NCBI RefSeq assembly: GCF_003626635.1
Contig: NZ_RAZT01000009.1
Span: 1 to 64,000 of the forward strand
DNA length: 64,000 bases
Source of the DNA: Micromonospora musae
Lineage (GTDB): Bacteria; Actinomycetota; Actinomycetes; Mycobacteriales; Micromonosporaceae
Direction: 5' to 3'
Part shown: positions 35,801 through 43,213 of the stretch, piece by piece
Numbering within the stretch: the stretch's first letter is position 1
How the letters are laid out: the number at the start of each line of letters is the position of its first letter
Program-made: the position numbers and the translations under genes
Notes under the pieces: generated by a model
What the model saw: only the letters and a program-made list of their open reading frames with translations
Told to the model about the DNA's origin: nothing
The model's database searches: none

Positions 35801-36650
35801 CACCCGGCTGACCGCCACGGCGTACCTGCACCGGGCGCTGCTGGCGACCGCCGAGCTGGGTGAGCTGATCGGGCAGGACGCGCAGGCCGCCCGGTTCCGT
35901 GCGGCGGCGACCGGCCTGCGGGACCGGCTCAACGAGACCTTCCTGGACCGGGCGCGTGGGCTGTACCGCACCGACCGCGATCCGGGGTACCGGCAGACGT
36001 CGAACGCCGTGCCGTTGGCGTTCGGTCTGGTGCCGGACGACCTGGTGCAGGCGGTGGTGGAGAACCTGGTGGCCGACGTCCGGGACCGGGGCTGGCACCT
36101 GAACACCGGCTGCCTCGGCACCAGCGTCCTGTTGCCGGTGTTGACCGCGCACGGCCACGCCGACGTGGCGGCCCGGGTGGCGTTGCAGCGCACGTACCCG
36201 AGCTGGGGCTACTGGGTGGAGAACGGCGCGGACACGATGTGGGAGATGTGGCCGACGTCGACCCGCTCCCGCCAGCACTACTTCCACGGCACGGTGGTGC
36301 AGTGGCTCTACGAGCACGTCGCTGGTCTGCGGCCGGTCGCCGACGGCTGGGCCCGGTTCGTCGTCCGGCCCGACGCGCGGGCCGAGCTCTCCTCGGCGTC
36401 GGTCGCGGTGCGGACCGTACGCGGCCGGGCCTGCGCCGCCTGGCGGCGGCACGGCGGCCGGTTCGAGTTGACCGTGCAGGTGCCGGTGGGGGCCACCGCC
36501 GAGGTCCACGTGCCCACCGCGCGGGCCGGCGACGTCGAGGCGTCGCCCGGTGGGCTGGTGGCGGCCCGGCGGATGGAGTCCGGCTACCTGGTGCACACGG
36601 TGGGCTCGGGCAGCTGGCGCTTCGTCAGCAGCTCGGCGCCGACCGCCTGA
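32802..36650 (+). CDS. Secreted GH78 alpha-L-rhamnosidase with duplicated N-terminal modules (second of three)
   Basis: 1282 residues, ATG with GGAGGAG upstream. A twin-arginine-type signal (SRRSLMGWGVAGAGAVAL) ends ASA. Residues about 191-352 and 366-527 are two copies, about 175 residues apart, of a galactose-binding-like module (WIWSPDAT/WVWGPGAT, ADDDFTAYL/ADDDFTAHL, SVNPGGLIAKLVV in both, YGQGPWGS in both). The catalytic barrel keeps DTPMYEKNGWTGD (D870, E875, D882) and the base in TMWE (E1148). It lies 113 bases after the first rhamnosidase, probably in one message. Extra modules suggest attachment to a polymer substrate. Confidence 0.9.
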   Translation: MAQTPRPAPTPGSELSRRSLMGWGVAGAGAVALGAAATEPASAAPPPGAGAGPLAVDDLRTEYADRPLGTDVGAPRFSWTVTAPGHNAGQSAYQVLVASRPDRLTPESADVWNSGRVSSARSVGVAYAGPALDPRTRYHWRLRLWDRAGRATRWSTPTWFETGLRDEGFGAARWIGAEPDHASEPLDLADAAWIWSPDATAGNAPAGVRWFRGRLPLPDGADIAVAQLVVTADDDFTAYLDGRQVLHAPPQTDGWKNARAADVTALARAADRPLTLAVVATNRPGPSVNPGGLIAKLVVTTTAGERLVLVSDGSWRSSDTERAGWPEPGHDDTGWAAVAVLAPYGQGPWGSQVQVPQPNALDLAGASWVWGPGATTGNAPVGPRWFRGRLALPQATEVSSARLIMSADDDFTAHLSGRLVLSAPQQTDGWRTARVADVTELARAAVGGELVLAAIATNRGGASVNPGGLIAKLVVRTADGGELVLVSGAGWRTAGGDEPGWEQPGHDDSAWTPVVVLAPYGQGPWGSGIEPPVEERPAPLLRRAFRIDKPVTRARLYATGLAYQVLHLNGEPVGTAVLDPGFTDYDDTVLYVTHDVTGLLVKGHNALGVELGRGFYGMTTRNVWRWHQPPWHGEPRLLARLVVEHPDGSRTEVVSDDGWRVTTGPTVSNSLFAGESYDARRERPGWSTARYDDADWARASVLEAPAGALRAQEHEPVRVVESVAPARLTSPRAGVWVADFGRTTAGWVRLRVTAPSGTVVRLQYGEKLRDDGTVEASTGHVQGGRFQVDEYVARGGGEEVWEPRFSYKGFRFVQLDGLPGAARTGTVTMRVVHSDVRDVGEFRCSEPLFEQFERMMRRTVRNNLHGIPTDTPMYEKNGWTGDAQVAAPTMAGQLDLSRFFTKWLGDLRDAQVASGQVPVIVPSGGWGYQELAPAPEWTTVYPYLLREMHRWYGDDRLPRQHWPAVTDYLEWELGRLADGLAVTALGDYLSPGTGGNPPEDTRLTATAYLHRALLATAELGELIGQDAQAARFRAAATGLRDRLNETFLDRARGLYRTDRDPGYRQTSNAVPLAFGLVPDDLVQAVVENLVADVRDRGWHLNTGCLGTSVLLPVLTAHGHADVAARVALQRTYPSWGYWVENGADTMWEMWPTSTRSRQHYFHGTVVQWLYEHVAGLRPVADGWARFVVRPDARAELSSASVAVRTVRGRACAAWRRHGGRFELTVQVPVGATAEVHVPTARAGDVEASPGGLVAARRMESGYLVHTVGSGSWRFVSSSAPTA

Positions 36651-36709
36651 CGGCAGCATCGGCCGGGCCGCCCGGCCCTGGCCAACCCCGGTGATCAGAG
36701 GATTCGTGT

Positions 36710-36726
36710 CATCCGGAGCCCGGATG
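36710..36726. promoter_or_regulatory. Palindrome upstream of the third rhamnosidase gene
   Basis: CATCCGG-AGC-CCGGATG is a perfect 7+3+7 inverted repeat, 69-85 bases upstream of the GTG at 36795. It may be an operator or a weak terminator after the second rhamnosidase gene. It does not match the TGAAACG-type sites. Confidence 0.4.
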
Positions 36727-36794
36727 CTGTCGCGAGTCCTCCAGGGCGAGACGCCAACGCCGGCGCCTGGGCGCCGACGGGAAGGAGGGCACCA

Positions 36795-39700
36795 GTGTCG
36801 AGAGTGAACCATCGCAAGCGCGCACTCATGGGGGCGGGCCTCTGCCTCATCGTGCTCGCGTCGCAGGCATTGACCGCCGCACCGGCTGCTGCCGGTCGCG
36901 GCGGCAGCACCCCCAACGTCCGGGTCGTCGATCTGCAGGTCGACGGCAGGTACGACGAACCGCTGGGCATCGACAACACGGCTCCGACGCTCGGTTGGCA
37001 GATCGGCGAGACCCACCAGGCCGCAGCGCACCCGTGTCACCGGCCCCGAGCGCGTCAGGCGTGCCCGGGCGATCGGCAGACCGCCTATCAGATCCAGGCG
37101 GCGGCCGACGAGTCGGACCTCAGGCGCGGGCGGCTGATCTGGGACTCGGGCAGGGTCGCATCCGGCGTGCAGTCGGGCGTCCGCTATGCGGGCGCACCCC
37201 TCGCCTCCGGCGAGCGGGTCGTGTGGCGGGTACGCGTCTGGGACGCCGACAAGCGTGCCTCGGACTGGAGCAGGACGTCCTCCTGGGAAATGGGTCTGCT
37301 GCTGCAGAGCGACTGGGCACCGGCCCGCTGGATCGAGTACCCGGGCCGCACGGAGAACCAGGCCATGCCGATCTTCGCCCGCCAGTTCTCGATCGATCGC
37401 CGCAAGCGGGTCAGCTCAGCCCGCCTGTACCTCTCCGGCGTCGGGCTGCACAAGCCGACCCTCAACGGCCGGACCCTCACCGACGAGGTGCTCGCCCCCG
37501 GCAACTCGAACTACCAGCTCTCCAGCGAGTACCGCACCTACGACGTCACGAAGGAGTTGCGTACCGGCGGCAACACCCTCGGGGTGCAGCTCGGCAACGG
37601 CCCGGCGTACGTGCGCCGCAGCGTCACCAACCCGGCCGTCGGCCGTACCGCGCCGTACTCCTGGTGGCAGAGCCAGCTCAAGGGCAGCGGTGCCCTGGGC
37701 GCGGACGCCGCGGCCGGCGCCACGACGGTCAAGCTCACCGACGTGACGAACTACCACGTCGGGGGCAGCATCAACATCGACACCGGCGACGGCGGCGACC
37801 GCCTCGAGTCCCGCACGATCACCACGATCGGCACCGCCGGCGCCGACGGCACCGGCATCACGTTCACGCCGGCACTGGCCGGACCGCACACCGCCGGGGC
37901 GCTGGTCACCGGGTCCGGTAACAACATCGCCGCGAGCGACGCGAGCGCCGGCGCTGCCGTCACCCCACGTCTGATCGCCCGGCTCGAGATCTCGTACGCG
38001 AGCGGACCCGGCGACGTCATCGTCTCCGACCGCAGTTGGCGCACCGCGCTGGGACCGCTCGTCACCGACGCGTGGTACTCCGGCGCGGACTACGACGCCC
38101 GCCGCGAACAGCCCGGCTGGGACAGCCCCGGCGCCGACCTGTCCGCCACCGCGAAGCGCCGCGACGGCACGGCCACCGGTTGGACCAACGCCGGCATCGC
38201 CCCGCCGCCCAACCTGGCCACGAAGCTCGTCGCCCGCGCGGCCGAGCCGGTCAAGGTCGTCGAGACGTTCACCCCGGTCTCCGTGACCAACCCCGCGCCG
38301 GGCACCTGGGTCTTCGACTTCGGGCAGAACATCGTCGGGTGGCCGGAGCTGCGCCTGCCCGGCGGGGTGCCCGCGGGCGCGACCGTCCGCATGTCACCCG
38401 CCGAGTCGCTCGCCGCCGACGGCACAGTCGACCAGGCCTCGCTGATGGGGGGTGGTGGCAGCCGCGGCCGGGACCTGTTCAACACCTACACGACCGCCGG
38501 GCTCCCCGGCGGCGAGACCTGGCACCCGGACTTCAACTACTTCGGGATGCAGTGGGTTCAGGTCACCGGCCTGCCGGAAGGGTACGTCCCCACGACGGAC
38601 ACGATCCGTGGCCTGCGCGTGCAGGCCGCCACCCCCACGGCCGGTGAGGTGACCACTTCCAACGCGCGGGTCAACCGCATCCACACGATGTCCCGGTACT
38701 CCTTCATGAGCAACATCATGTCGGTCTTCACCGACTGTCCCGGCCGGGAGAAGCTTTCGTACCCGGCGGACTACACCATGCCCATGGGCGCCATCCACCG
38801 CAACGAGCAGCTTGCGGCGTACCTGCGCACGACCATGCACCACCTGGTGGAGGGGCAGTCCGTAGCCGGCACGCCGATGTTCGGCAACGTGGCCCTGAAG
38901 ACCCCCGTCTACGACTGGGGCTACAGCGGCCGCTTCGGTGACGAGATCAACTGGGGTAACGCGATCATCCTCGTGCCGGCGATGCTCTACGAGCTCTACG
39001 GCGACACCCAGACCATGGCCCGCTACTACGACCGGATGGTCGACTTCGCCGACTACATCCAGCGGGAGAAGGTCGGCACCGGCGCCGACGCGCACATCGT
39101 CGACGCCGCTCTCGCCGACTGGGTGTCGGCCGACCAGACCTCCGGCCGGATCACCGGCACCTGGGGCTACCACGTGATGATCAGCAAGCTGGCCATGATG
39201 GCGGAGCTGACCGGTCACCAGGCAGACGCCGAGAAGTACCGCACCCTGGCCGCCGACATCAGGACGGCGTTCAACGCGCACTTCTACAACACCCAGCTGC
39301 GCCGCTACACCGCCGACGGCAACGGTGGCGCCACGGGTGCCACGCAGACGGCCCAGGCACTGGCGTTGGACGGCGGGCTCGTTCCCGACGGGGAACGCGA
39401 CGCCGTCCTGGACGCTCTCGTCGAGTTGGTCTACGCGTTCCACCCCGAAGGCGACGGCCCACACTTCAGCGGCGGCACCATCGGCATGGCCCCCACCGTC
39501 CGCGCCCTCGCCGCCGGTGGCCGCGACGACGTGCTGTGGGACCTGTTGCAGGAGGACGAGCAGCCCAGCTACGGCTACTTCATGGCGTCCACCACCGCGA
39601 ACCCCGGCGGCATGACCACCATCGGGGAGCGGTGGAACCGGGGCGACTCCAAGAACCACATGATCCTCGCCCAGATCGAGGAGTGGTTCCACAGCGGGCT

Positions 39701-40022
39701 CGCAGGAATCCGGGCGGCGGACGGTAGCGTCGCCTACCGGGAGCTGGTCATCCAGCCGAAGGTTGTCGGCGACCTGAGCTTCGTCAAGGGCAGCTACCGG
39801 ACGCCGGCCGGACTGGCCCGTTCCGAGTGGTCCAGGACCGACGGCCGGTTCCGGCTCGCGGTCACCGTGCCCACCAACACCACGGCGGAGGTCCGGGTGC
39901 CGCTGAACGGCGGACAGGTGGTCGCGAAGCCGGAGCGGGCCGAGTTCGTACGGATCGACGATGACCATGCCGTCTATCGCGTCGGGTCCGGGTCGTACAC
40001 CTTCACGGCCGTCACGCGATAG
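36795..40022 (+). CDS. Secreted GH78 alpha-L-rhamnosidase with an inserted module (third of three)
   Basis: 1075 residues from a GTG with GGAAGGAGG upstream. A Sec-type signal ends PAAAG. The GH78 barrel keeps the active-site acids in DCPGREKLSYPAD (D647, E652, D659) and the base in TTIGERW (E945). Residues about 297-385 are an extra Gly/Thr-rich beta module set inside the N-terminal rhamnosidase domain (TTVKLTDVTNYHVGGSINID, then ITFTPALAGPH). A Cys pair (C81, C90) sits in a charged loop. Sequence is clearly diverged from its two neighbours, so this is not a recent duplication. A strong terminator follows. Confidence 0.9.
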   Translation: MSRVNHRKRALMGAGLCLIVLASQALTAAPAAAGRGGSTPNVRVVDLQVDGRYDEPLGIDNTAPTLGWQIGETHQAAAHPCHRPRARQACPGDRQTAYQIQAAADESDLRRGRLIWDSGRVASGVQSGVRYAGAPLASGERVVWRVRVWDADKRASDWSRTSSWEMGLLLQSDWAPARWIEYPGRTENQAMPIFARQFSIDRRKRVSSARLYLSGVGLHKPTLNGRTLTDEVLAPGNSNYQLSSEYRTYDVTKELRTGGNTLGVQLGNGPAYVRRSVTNPAVGRTAPYSWWQSQLKGSGALGADAAAGATTVKLTDVTNYHVGGSINIDTGDGGDRLESRTITTIGTAGADGTGITFTPALAGPHTAGALVTGSGNNIAASDASAGAAVTPRLIARLEISYASGPGDVIVSDRSWRTALGPLVTDAWYSGADYDARREQPGWDSPGADLSATAKRRDGTATGWTNAGIAPPPNLATKLVARAAEPVKVVETFTPVSVTNPAPGTWVFDFGQNIVGWPELRLPGGVPAGATVRMSPAESLAADGTVDQASLMGGGGSRGRDLFNTYTTAGLPGGETWHPDFNYFGMQWVQVTGLPEGYVPTTDTIRGLRVQAATPTAGEVTTSNARVNRIHTMSRYSFMSNIMSVFTDCPGREKLSYPADYTMPMGAIHRNEQLAAYLRTTMHHLVEGQSVAGTPMFGNVALKTPVYDWGYSGRFGDEINWGNAIILVPAMLYELYGDTQTMARYYDRMVDFADYIQREKVGTGADAHIVDAALADWVSADQTSGRITGTWGYHVMISKLAMMAELTGHQADAEKYRTLAADIRTAFNAHFYNTQLRRYTADGNGGATGATQTAQALALDGGLVPDGERDAVLDALVELVYAFHPEGDGPHFSGGTIGMAPTVRALAAGGRDDVLWDLLQEDEQPSYGYFMASTTANPGGMTTIGERWNRGDSKNHMILAQIEEWFHSGLAGIRAADGSVAYRELVIQPKVVGDLSFVKGSYRTPAGLARSEWSRTDGRFRLAVTVPTNTTAEVRVPLNGGQVVAKPERAEFVRIDDDHAVYRVGSGSYTFTAVTR

Positions 40023-40027
40023 ACGGC

Positions 40028-40069
40028 GGGCCGGGTGCGGCGTCCACAGCCGGACGCCGGGCCCGGCCC
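40028..40069. terminator. Terminator closing the rhamnosidase genes
   Basis: GGGCCGGGTGCGGCGTCC (40028-40045) pairs with 40052-40069 around loop ACAGCC, with one G-U wobble and one mismatch in 18 pairs. It starts five bases after the stop of the third rhamnosidase and faces the stop of the leftward LacI gene at 40181, so it may serve both. Confidence 0.85.
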
Positions 40070-40180
40070 GATCCGATCCGTTCTTCGCAAGCGGTGTCCG
40101 GGCCACTCCGGCTGATCAACGAGATCCGGCCCGCTCCCTCGGGTCACGTCCCCGCCTCGGCGATGAATGCGTCGGGCTCG

Positions 40181-41212
40181 TCACCGCCGGGCCCGCCGGA
40201 CCTGGTCGCTGGAGCGGCGGACGACGAGCTCGGGTTGGAAGACGACGTGCCGGTGCTGGTGGGCCACGCCGTGCTCGGCCTCTTCAAGGAGCAGCTCCGC
40301 CGCGGTGCGTCCGAGCTGCTCGCGGGGTTGGCGGACGGACGACAGCGGCACGGCGGCCGCAGCGGCGAACTCGATGTCGTCGTAGCCGACGATCGCGATG
40401 TCGGCGGGCACCCGCAGACCGCGCGCGGTGAGTTCCTGGAGCACGCCGAGGGCGAGGAGGTCGTTGGCGCAGAAGACGGCGGTGGGCCGTTGCCGGGCGG
40501 GCAGGGCGAGCAGGTCCTGGGCGGCCCGCCGCCCGGCGGCGACGGTCAGGCTGGTGGTGGCGGCGACGCGCAGTTCGGCGCCCGCGCCCCGGTCCTCCAG
40601 CGCGGCGGCCGCGCCGGCGTGCCGCTCCGCGACCTGGGCGATGGAGAGCGGTCCGCCGACGTAGGCGATGCGCCGGTGCCCCTGGTCGAGCAGGTGGTCC
40701 ATGGCGAGCCGACCGCCGAGGACGTCGTCGACCGCCACCGAGCAGCGGCTGGCCCGGCCGGTGCCGCGATCGACGAGCACGACGGGGATGTCCCGGTCGA
40801 TGAGCTTCTCCAGGTGGGGTTGGGGGCCGTCGCCGACGGGGGTGATGAGCACACCGCGGACGCGTTGCTCCTCCAGCAGTTCGAGGTGGCGGCGCTCGCG
40901 GGCGCTGTCCTCACCGCTGTTGCAGACGATGAGCATGGCGCCGGTCTCCTCGACGACCTGCTCGGCCCCGCGGACCATGTCGGTGAAGAAGGGGTTGGCC
41001 ACGTCCAGCACGACGATGGCGATCGTGCGGCTCTGGCCCGCGCGGAGCTGGCGGGCGGAGTCGTTGCGGACGTAGCCGAGTTCGGCGATGGCGTCGAGAA
41101 CCCGCTGCCGGGTGGTGGGGGAGACCATGTCGGGCCGGTTGAGCACGTTGCTCACCGTGCCGAGGGACACCCCGGCGTGCCGGGCCACCTCCTTGATGCT
41201 TGCCCCTGCCAT
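40181..41212 (-). CDS. LacI-family repressor of the rhamnose genes
   Basis: 343 residues. The N-terminal LacI helix-turn-helix is canonical (SIKEVARHAGVSLGTVSNVLNRPDMVSPTTRQRVLDAIAELGYVRN), followed by the hinge QLRAGQSRTIAIVV and a RbsB-like sugar-binding core (ANPFFTDMVRGAEQ, CANDLLALGVLQEL, VGYDDIEFAAAAAVPLSSVRQP). It is divergent from the rhamnose import operon. Three TGAAACG-type palindromes lie at its own promoter, at the import operon and at the first rhamnosidase. It most likely represses all three, with rhamnose or a catabolic intermediate as inducer. Confidence 0.88.
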   Translation of the reverse strand: MAGASIKEVARHAGVSLGTVSNVLNRPDMVSPTTRQRVLDAIAELGYVRNDSARQLRAGQSRTIAIVVLDVANPFFTDMVRGAEQVVEETGAMLIVCNSGEDSARERRHLELLEEQRVRGVLITPVGDGPQPHLEKLIDRDIPVVLVDRGTGRASRCSVAVDDVLGGRLAMDHLLDQGHRRIAYVGGPLSIAQVAERHAGAAAALEDRGAGAELRVAATTSLTVAAGRRAAQDLLALPARQRPTAVFCANDLLALGVLQELTARGLRVPADIAIVGYDDIEFAAAAAVPLSSVRQPREQLGRTAAELLLEEAEHGVAHQHRHVVFQPELVVRRSSDQVRRARR

Positions 41213-41342
41213 CGCTACCTCGACGATCCGTACGTGATGGGTCCGGCGACCGTGCGGGCCGCGGCGCGCTGATCCCCGGTTCGTGCCCCGGCAGCCGCGC
41301 GGGGCGGCCCCGCCGGGCGATCGTCGGGGAGTCTATAGCGGC

Positions 41343-41354
41343 TAAAACGTTTCA
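41343..41354. promoter_or_regulatory. LacI-type operator, site 2 (autoregulation)
   Basis: TAAAACGTTTCA is a one-base variant of the symmetric TGAAACGTTTCA. On the leftward strand a TATAGA box (41332-41337) lies just downstream of it toward the LacI start, so the site sits in the -35/-10 spacer of the probable LacI promoter and could give autoregulation. Confidence 0.65.
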
Positions 41355-41460
41355 TCCAGTTGACCCGGCTGGTGGCGGAGCTGTTCGCCGTTCACTCCGG
41401 ACGGAGCAGGGCGACGGCCTCGGGGCCGGTCGACGGCGGGAACGAAATCGCATCGAAGTC

Positions 41461-41490
41461 TTGACGCTTACGAATGTCTCCCCCTACCGT
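41461..41490 (+). promoter_or_regulatory. Promoter of the rhamnose import/catabolic operon
   Basis: TTGACG (41461-41466) and TACCGT (41485-41490) are 18 bases apart, a good match to the housekeeping consensus. The operator at 41505-41516 follows after 14 bases, at or just beyond the expected transcription start. Confidence 0.65.
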
Positions 41491-41504
41491 CCATGCACGA
41501 CGCA

Positions 41505-41516
41505 TGAAACGATTCA
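41505..41516. promoter_or_regulatory. LacI-type operator, site 3
   Basis: TGAAACGATTCA, identical to site 1 at 29856. It touches the AGGAGGGG ribosome site of the ATPase gene, so bound repressor would sit over the start of the message. Confidence 0.75.
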
Positions 41517-41529
41517 GGAGGGGATCGGA

Positions 41530-43053
41530 TTGAGCCCCGACTCACCGGGCGCGGACCGCGCGCCGCTGCTGGTCTTGGAAGGCGTGACGAAGTCCTTCGG
41601 CGCCGTCGCCGCACTGCGCGGGGTGCACCTGGCGCTGCACCCCGGCGAGGCGCACGCCCTGGTGGGGGAGAACGGGGCCGGGAAGTCCACGCTGGTGAAG
41701 ATCCTCGCCGGCGCTCACGCCCCGGACGCCGGCCGGCTGGCCCTCGACGGCCGCCCGCTCGAACTGCGCGGGCCCGCCGACGCCCGGGCCGCCGGCATCG
41801 CGGTCATCTACCAGGAGCCGACGCTCTTTCCCGACCTCTCCGTCGCCGAGAACATCTTCATGGGCCGCCAACCGCTGCGTGGCCTGCGCCGGATCGACAC
41901 CGCCGCGATGAACCGCGACGCCGCGCGGCTCTTCGCGCGCCTCGGCGTCAGGATCGATCCCACCCGCCCCGCCCGTGGCCTCTCCATCGCGGACCAGCAA
42001 CTCGTCGAGATCGCGAAGGCGCTCTCCTTCGACGCCCGGATCCTGGTGATGGACGAGCCGACCGCCGCGCTCTCGGGGGTCGAGGTGGAGCGGCTCTTCG
42101 GGGTCGCCCGGTCGCTCTGCGAGCGTGGCGCGGCCGTGCTGTTCATCTCGCACCGCTTCGACGAGGTCTTCGACCTATGCCAGCGGATCACGGTGCTGCG
42201 CGACGGCGCGTGGGTCTCCACCGACCGCACCAGCGACCTCACCGTCGACGCGGTGGTGCGCCGGATGGTGGGTCGCGACGTCTCGTCGCTCTACCCGAAG
42301 CAGGACGCCCCGCTGCGGGACACCCTGCTGGAGGTCCGTGGCCTCGGCCGCGCCGGCGTCTTCTCCGACGTGTCGTTCACCGTCCGGGGTGGTGAGATCG
42401 TCGCCCTCGCCGGGCTGGTCGGCGCCGGCCGCAGCGAGGTCGCCCGCGCCGTCTTCGGCGTCGACCGCTACGACGCCGGCGAGGTACGCGTCGCCGGTGA
42501 ACCCCTGCCGGCCGGCAGCCCGCGGCGGGCGATCGCCGCCGGCCTGGCGCTGGTCCCCGAGGACCGCCGCCAGCAGGGCCTCGTGATGGAGCTGTCGGTC
42601 GAGCGCAACGCCACCCTGGCCCGCCGCCGGGCGCTGAGCCGGCTGGGCCTGCTCGTCGGGGGAGCCGAGCGGGTGGAGGCCCAGCGGTGGACCCGCCGGT
42701 TGCAGGTGAAGACGTCCCGGCTCAGCGCGGCGGTGGCGACCCTCTCCGGCGGCAACCAGCAGAAGGTGGTGCTCGCCAAGTGGCTCGCCACCGAGCCGCG
42801 GATCCTGATCATCGACGAGCCCACCCGCGGCATCGACGTCGGCACGAAGGCCGAGGTCCACCGGCTCCTCTCCCAGCTGGCGAACGAAGGGCTGGCCATC
42901 CTGATGATCAGTAGCGAGCTGCCCGAGGTGCTCGGCATGGCGGACCGGGTCCTCGTCATGCACGAGGGACGGATGGTCCGCGAGTTGTCCCGGGCCGAGG
43001 CGGACGAGACCTCGGTGATGTTCGCCGCCACCGGCCAAGGAGCGGCGGCATGA
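41530..43053 (+). CDS. rhaT: Rhamnose-type ABC importer ATPase (two fused ATPase domains)
   Basis: 507 residues taking the TTG at 41530, six bases after AGGAGGGG; no better start is present downstream of the promoter. Domain 1 has Walker A GENGAGKST (46-54) and Walker B ILVMDEPTAAL. Domain 2 has the degenerate loop GLVGAGRSE, signature LSGGNQQKVVLAKW and ILIIDEPTRGID. It powers uptake with the two permeases and binding protein that follow. The stop codon overlaps the ATG of an 80-bp repeat unit (ATGA). Rhamnose specificity comes from the surrounding catabolic genes. Confidence 0.9.
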   Translation: MSPDSPGADRAPLLVLEGVTKSFGAVAALRGVHLALHPGEAHALVGENGAGKSTLVKILAGAHAPDAGRLALDGRPLELRGPADARAAGIAVIYQEPTLFPDLSVAENIFMGRQPLRGLRRIDTAAMNRDAARLFARLGVRIDPTRPARGLSIADQQLVEIAKALSFDARILVMDEPTAALSGVEVERLFGVARSLCERGAAVLFISHRFDEVFDLCQRITVLRDGAWVSTDRTSDLTVDAVVRRMVGRDVSSLYPKQDAPLRDTLLEVRGLGRAGVFSDVSFTVRGGEIVALAGLVGAGRSEVARAVFGVDRYDAGEVRVAGEPLPAGSPRRAIAAGLALVPEDRRQQGLVMELSVERNATLARRRALSRLGLLVGGAERVEAQRWTRRLQVKTSRLSAAVATLSGGNQQKVVLAKWLATEPRILIIDEPTRGIDVGTKAEVHRLLSQLANEGLAILMISSELPEVLGMADRVLVMHEGRMVRELSRAEADETSVMFAATGQGAAA

Positions 43054-43133
43054 GCGAGCGGCAGCGAGCGAATCATCGGTGCAGTGTCGTGGTGCCTCAT
43101 GGCGGTGCCGAGCGGAGCGAGGCGGCGGCATGA
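43050..43133 (+). CDS. Putative 27-codon coupling ORF, copy 1
   Basis: ATG at 43050 overlaps the rhaT stop as ATGA, and the frame runs 27 codons (beginning MSERQRANHR, ending AERSEAAA) to a TGA at 43131-43133 that overlaps the next ATG. There is no separate ribosome site, so it would be translated by re-initiating ribosomes leaving rhaT. It may be a relay that carries coupling across the repeat rather than a functional peptide. No homology is claimed. Confidence 0.35.
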   Translation: MSERQRANHRCSVVVPHGGAERSEAAA

Positions 43134-43209
43134 GCGAGCGGCAGCGAGCGAATCATCGGTGCAGTGTCGTGGTGCCTCATGGCGGTGCCGAGCGGAGCGA
43201 GGCGGCGGC
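43050..43209 (+). repeat. Exact two-copy 80-bp tandem repeat at the rhaT-rhaP junction
   Basis: Positions 43050-43129 and 43130-43209 are identical. Each unit begins ATGAGCGAGCGGCAGCGAGC and ends GAGCGAGGCGGCGGC, so the sequence ATGAG recurs at 43050, 43130 and 43210. The unit is 3n-1 bases long, so each copy opens as a short frame whose TGA overlaps the next ATG. Inside each unit are GAGCG-type short inverted and direct motifs (GAGCGAGC, GAGCGGAGCGAGG). Similar GAGCGnAGCGAG-bearing units are, to my recollection, dispersed in Micromonosporaceae genomes. Confidence 0.95.
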
Positions 43210-43213
43210 ATGA
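43130..43213 (+). CDS. Putative 27-codon coupling ORF, copy 2
   Basis: An identical copy of the preceding mini-frame, shifted by 80 bases. Its TGA at 43211-43213 overlaps the ATG of the permease gene at 43210. With copy 1 it forms an unbroken chain of ATGA overlaps from rhaT to the permease. Confidence 0.35.
   Translation: MSERQRANHRCSVVVPHGGAERSEAAA

Noticed and set aside
36710..36726. Fourth LacI-type operator upstream of the third rhamnosidase
   Set aside because: CATCCGG-AGC-CCGGATG shares neither core nor spacing with TGAAACGATTCA. It is listed only as an unexplained palindrome.
43050..43209. Attachment site or IS terminal repeats
   Set aside because: The two units are contiguous and identical with no gene between them and no flanking target duplication. 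A tandem repeat explains everything seen.
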